This document shows, in pieces, positions 62,778-64,000 of a stretch of 64,000 nucleotides of DNA; within the stretch, counting starts at the first letter, position 1; each line of letters starts with the position of its first letter. The position numbers and the translations under genes were made by a program. The notes below the pieces were generated by a model. It was not told where the DNA came from and did no database searches. It worked only from the letters and a program-made list of their open reading frames with translations. Source of the DNA: Takakia lepidozioides (lineage: Eukaryota; Streptophyta; Takakiopsida; Takakiales; Takakiaceae); the NCBI GenBank assembly GCA_030704615.1, contig CM060731.1:84672756-84736755 (forward strand). The letters run 5' to 3'.

Positions 62778-64000
62778 GGAACACCAAGAGTAGGAACTCC
62801 AGTTTCTGAAACACAAGACAAAGAAGGAGAGGAAGATGTGGCAGAGCCAACGGAGAGTTCAAACTCTCCAACACCACTTCAGTTGAGTTATATGAGTGAG
62901 GAAGAAGAAATCCAAGAGAAGAACTTGGAAGATGAAAACAAAGAGAAGAATTTGGAAGATGAAGAATATGAAGAAGTAGACCCAACAGTTGAGGTTGAGA
63001 CTACAACCAGGACATCCGAACCTGTTGGACCTGGATCAAGTGGAGCACTGGGATCACAGGCCAACACAGGTGTCGGCTCAGGGGGATCAGGCGGGCAGCT
63101 TGGATCTGGCTCTGGGGGGACAGGGAGTGTGGGAAGTAGTGCAACTGGAGCTGGGGGTACTGCAAGTACAAGGGGGCCAGTAGCAAGGAGTGCTCAGGGG
63201 CCAACATCTAGTGGGAATTCCACCACTACAACATCAGGTCCTCAAGGACCAACACCTATAGGAGGACCAGCACCTGTCAAAGGGCAGGGTGTAGGGCCAC
63301 AGATGGCGGTATTTCCAACACGGGCAAAGCCACCTTTTCCAATATATGTAGGAAAAAGGGATCCTGATGTACACATCAGCCAATTTTGAGCACATGTGTA
63401 TTGTGAACAATGAGAATGGCAATGATGCCAAAATGAGACTGTTTCCTTGTTCACTTATCAAGAAAGCAAGTGAATGGTATGCAAGGTTTCCTAATAATCA
63501 TTTCCTAACCTGGAATGGCCTTAGTACAACATTCCAAAATAAATTCAGGACAAGCAAAACTGAGGATGAAGTGTATGGGAGTTTACAACAGTTCAAAAGG
63601 CAAAAGAAGCATGAAACTATTGAAGAATATATGGAAAAGATGGAGTTAATGATGAAAAAGCTGGTTGCTGTACCAGCACCAGGATTACAGAAGACTTGGT
63701 TTGTGAGTGGACTAAGACCTGAATTACAAAAGAAAGTGGATATGCTACCCCATAATAGGGTGGAGGAGGCATTCGAAACAGCCAACAGAATTGAGCAATT
63801 GGGAATGCTCATGAGAGATAAAAGGGATGATGAGAACTCTGAAGATGAGTTAGATGAGGAAGAAGAGCAAGAGCTCAGGAGGAAGAGCAAGAAGAAGGAA
63901 AAGTTGAAGAGGGACAACTATGAAATTTTTTTGGAGAAAATCTTGAAAAAGTACGCCACAGAGGCTGCAACACATTGGAGGAAGGGTGTTTGGTGTGCAA
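62778..64000 (+). pseudogene. gag: Gag C-terminal remainder (copy H), runs off window
   Basis: Resumes at GTPRVGTPVSE, exactly after the WHG codons lost at 47504. It continues through the acidic and Gly/Ser region, KPPFPIYVGKRDPDVHISQF with an extra T at about 63385 shifting the frame, then the capsid (KTWFVSGLRPELQKK) and acidic bridge to the first knuckle at the window edge. It keeps CAG where copy E has TAG. Confidence 0.85.

Overview
The window looks like nuclear DNA of a land plant with a large, repeat-dominated genome. The evidence is OTA-clade and chromovirus Ty3/gypsy retrotransposons, pentatricopeptide-repeat (PPR) gene fragments, an OSB-like organellar single-stranded-DNA-binding protein fragment and a CACTA-type DNA transposon. 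The PPR style and LTR families would suit a moss, lycophyte or fern, but I cannot name the species. I see no intact ordinary host gene, no tRNA or rRNA and no CRISPR. Essentially everything is transposon, transposon debris or satellite-like repeat.

Region 1 (1-18947): an old retroelement ORF3 (minus strand, 60-1102 and 16100-18947) was split by a 15-kb DNA transposon, MULE-like 1 (1111-16091). That transposon has terminal inverted repeats and an 8-bp target duplication (gtcctagg). It holds a transposase gene (minus, ending about 1.6 kb), a second gene of unknown function (plus, ending 15874), ~95-bp tandem repeats and perfect palindromes. It was itself hit by a young Ty3/gypsy chromovirus (3705-10674; TSD GTATA; gag, protease, RT/RNase H, integrase and chromodomain).

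Region 2 (19478-about 56 kb): two nested copies, A and B, of one large non-chromovirus OTA (Tat/Athila-like) family, both on the minus strand. Sense order is LTR, primer-binding site, a small ORF0, gag (three CCHC knuckles), protease, RT-RNase H-integrase, a 1.3-kilo-residue coiled-coil ORF3 in the env position, polypurine tract, LTR. B (28145-52864) sits inside A's protease gene with a 5-bp target duplication (GGTAG at 28140-28144 and 52865-52869). B is swollen by later insertions and rearrangements.

Region 3 (37.3-64 kb): a second MULE-like element and a CACTA element carrying PPR and OSB fragments are each present as two halves in opposite orientation (37.3-47.8 kb versus 57.6-62.8 kb). 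Flipping about 37326-47835 would restore both. MULE-like 2 also contains a 288-bp higher-order repeat (three ~96-bp monomers), an 85-bp array, and about a dozen long inverted repeats with a poly(A) tract at the axis. Gag fragments of the large family fill the remainder.

The most interesting items are the env-position ORF3, the two-gene MULE-like element with its poly(A)-centred palindromes, the gene-carrying CACTA element, and a circularly permuted retroelement block (51788-55968) whose LTR is cut between bases 10 and 11. Because junctions are so numerous, assembly error must be excluded before the rearrangements are accepted.
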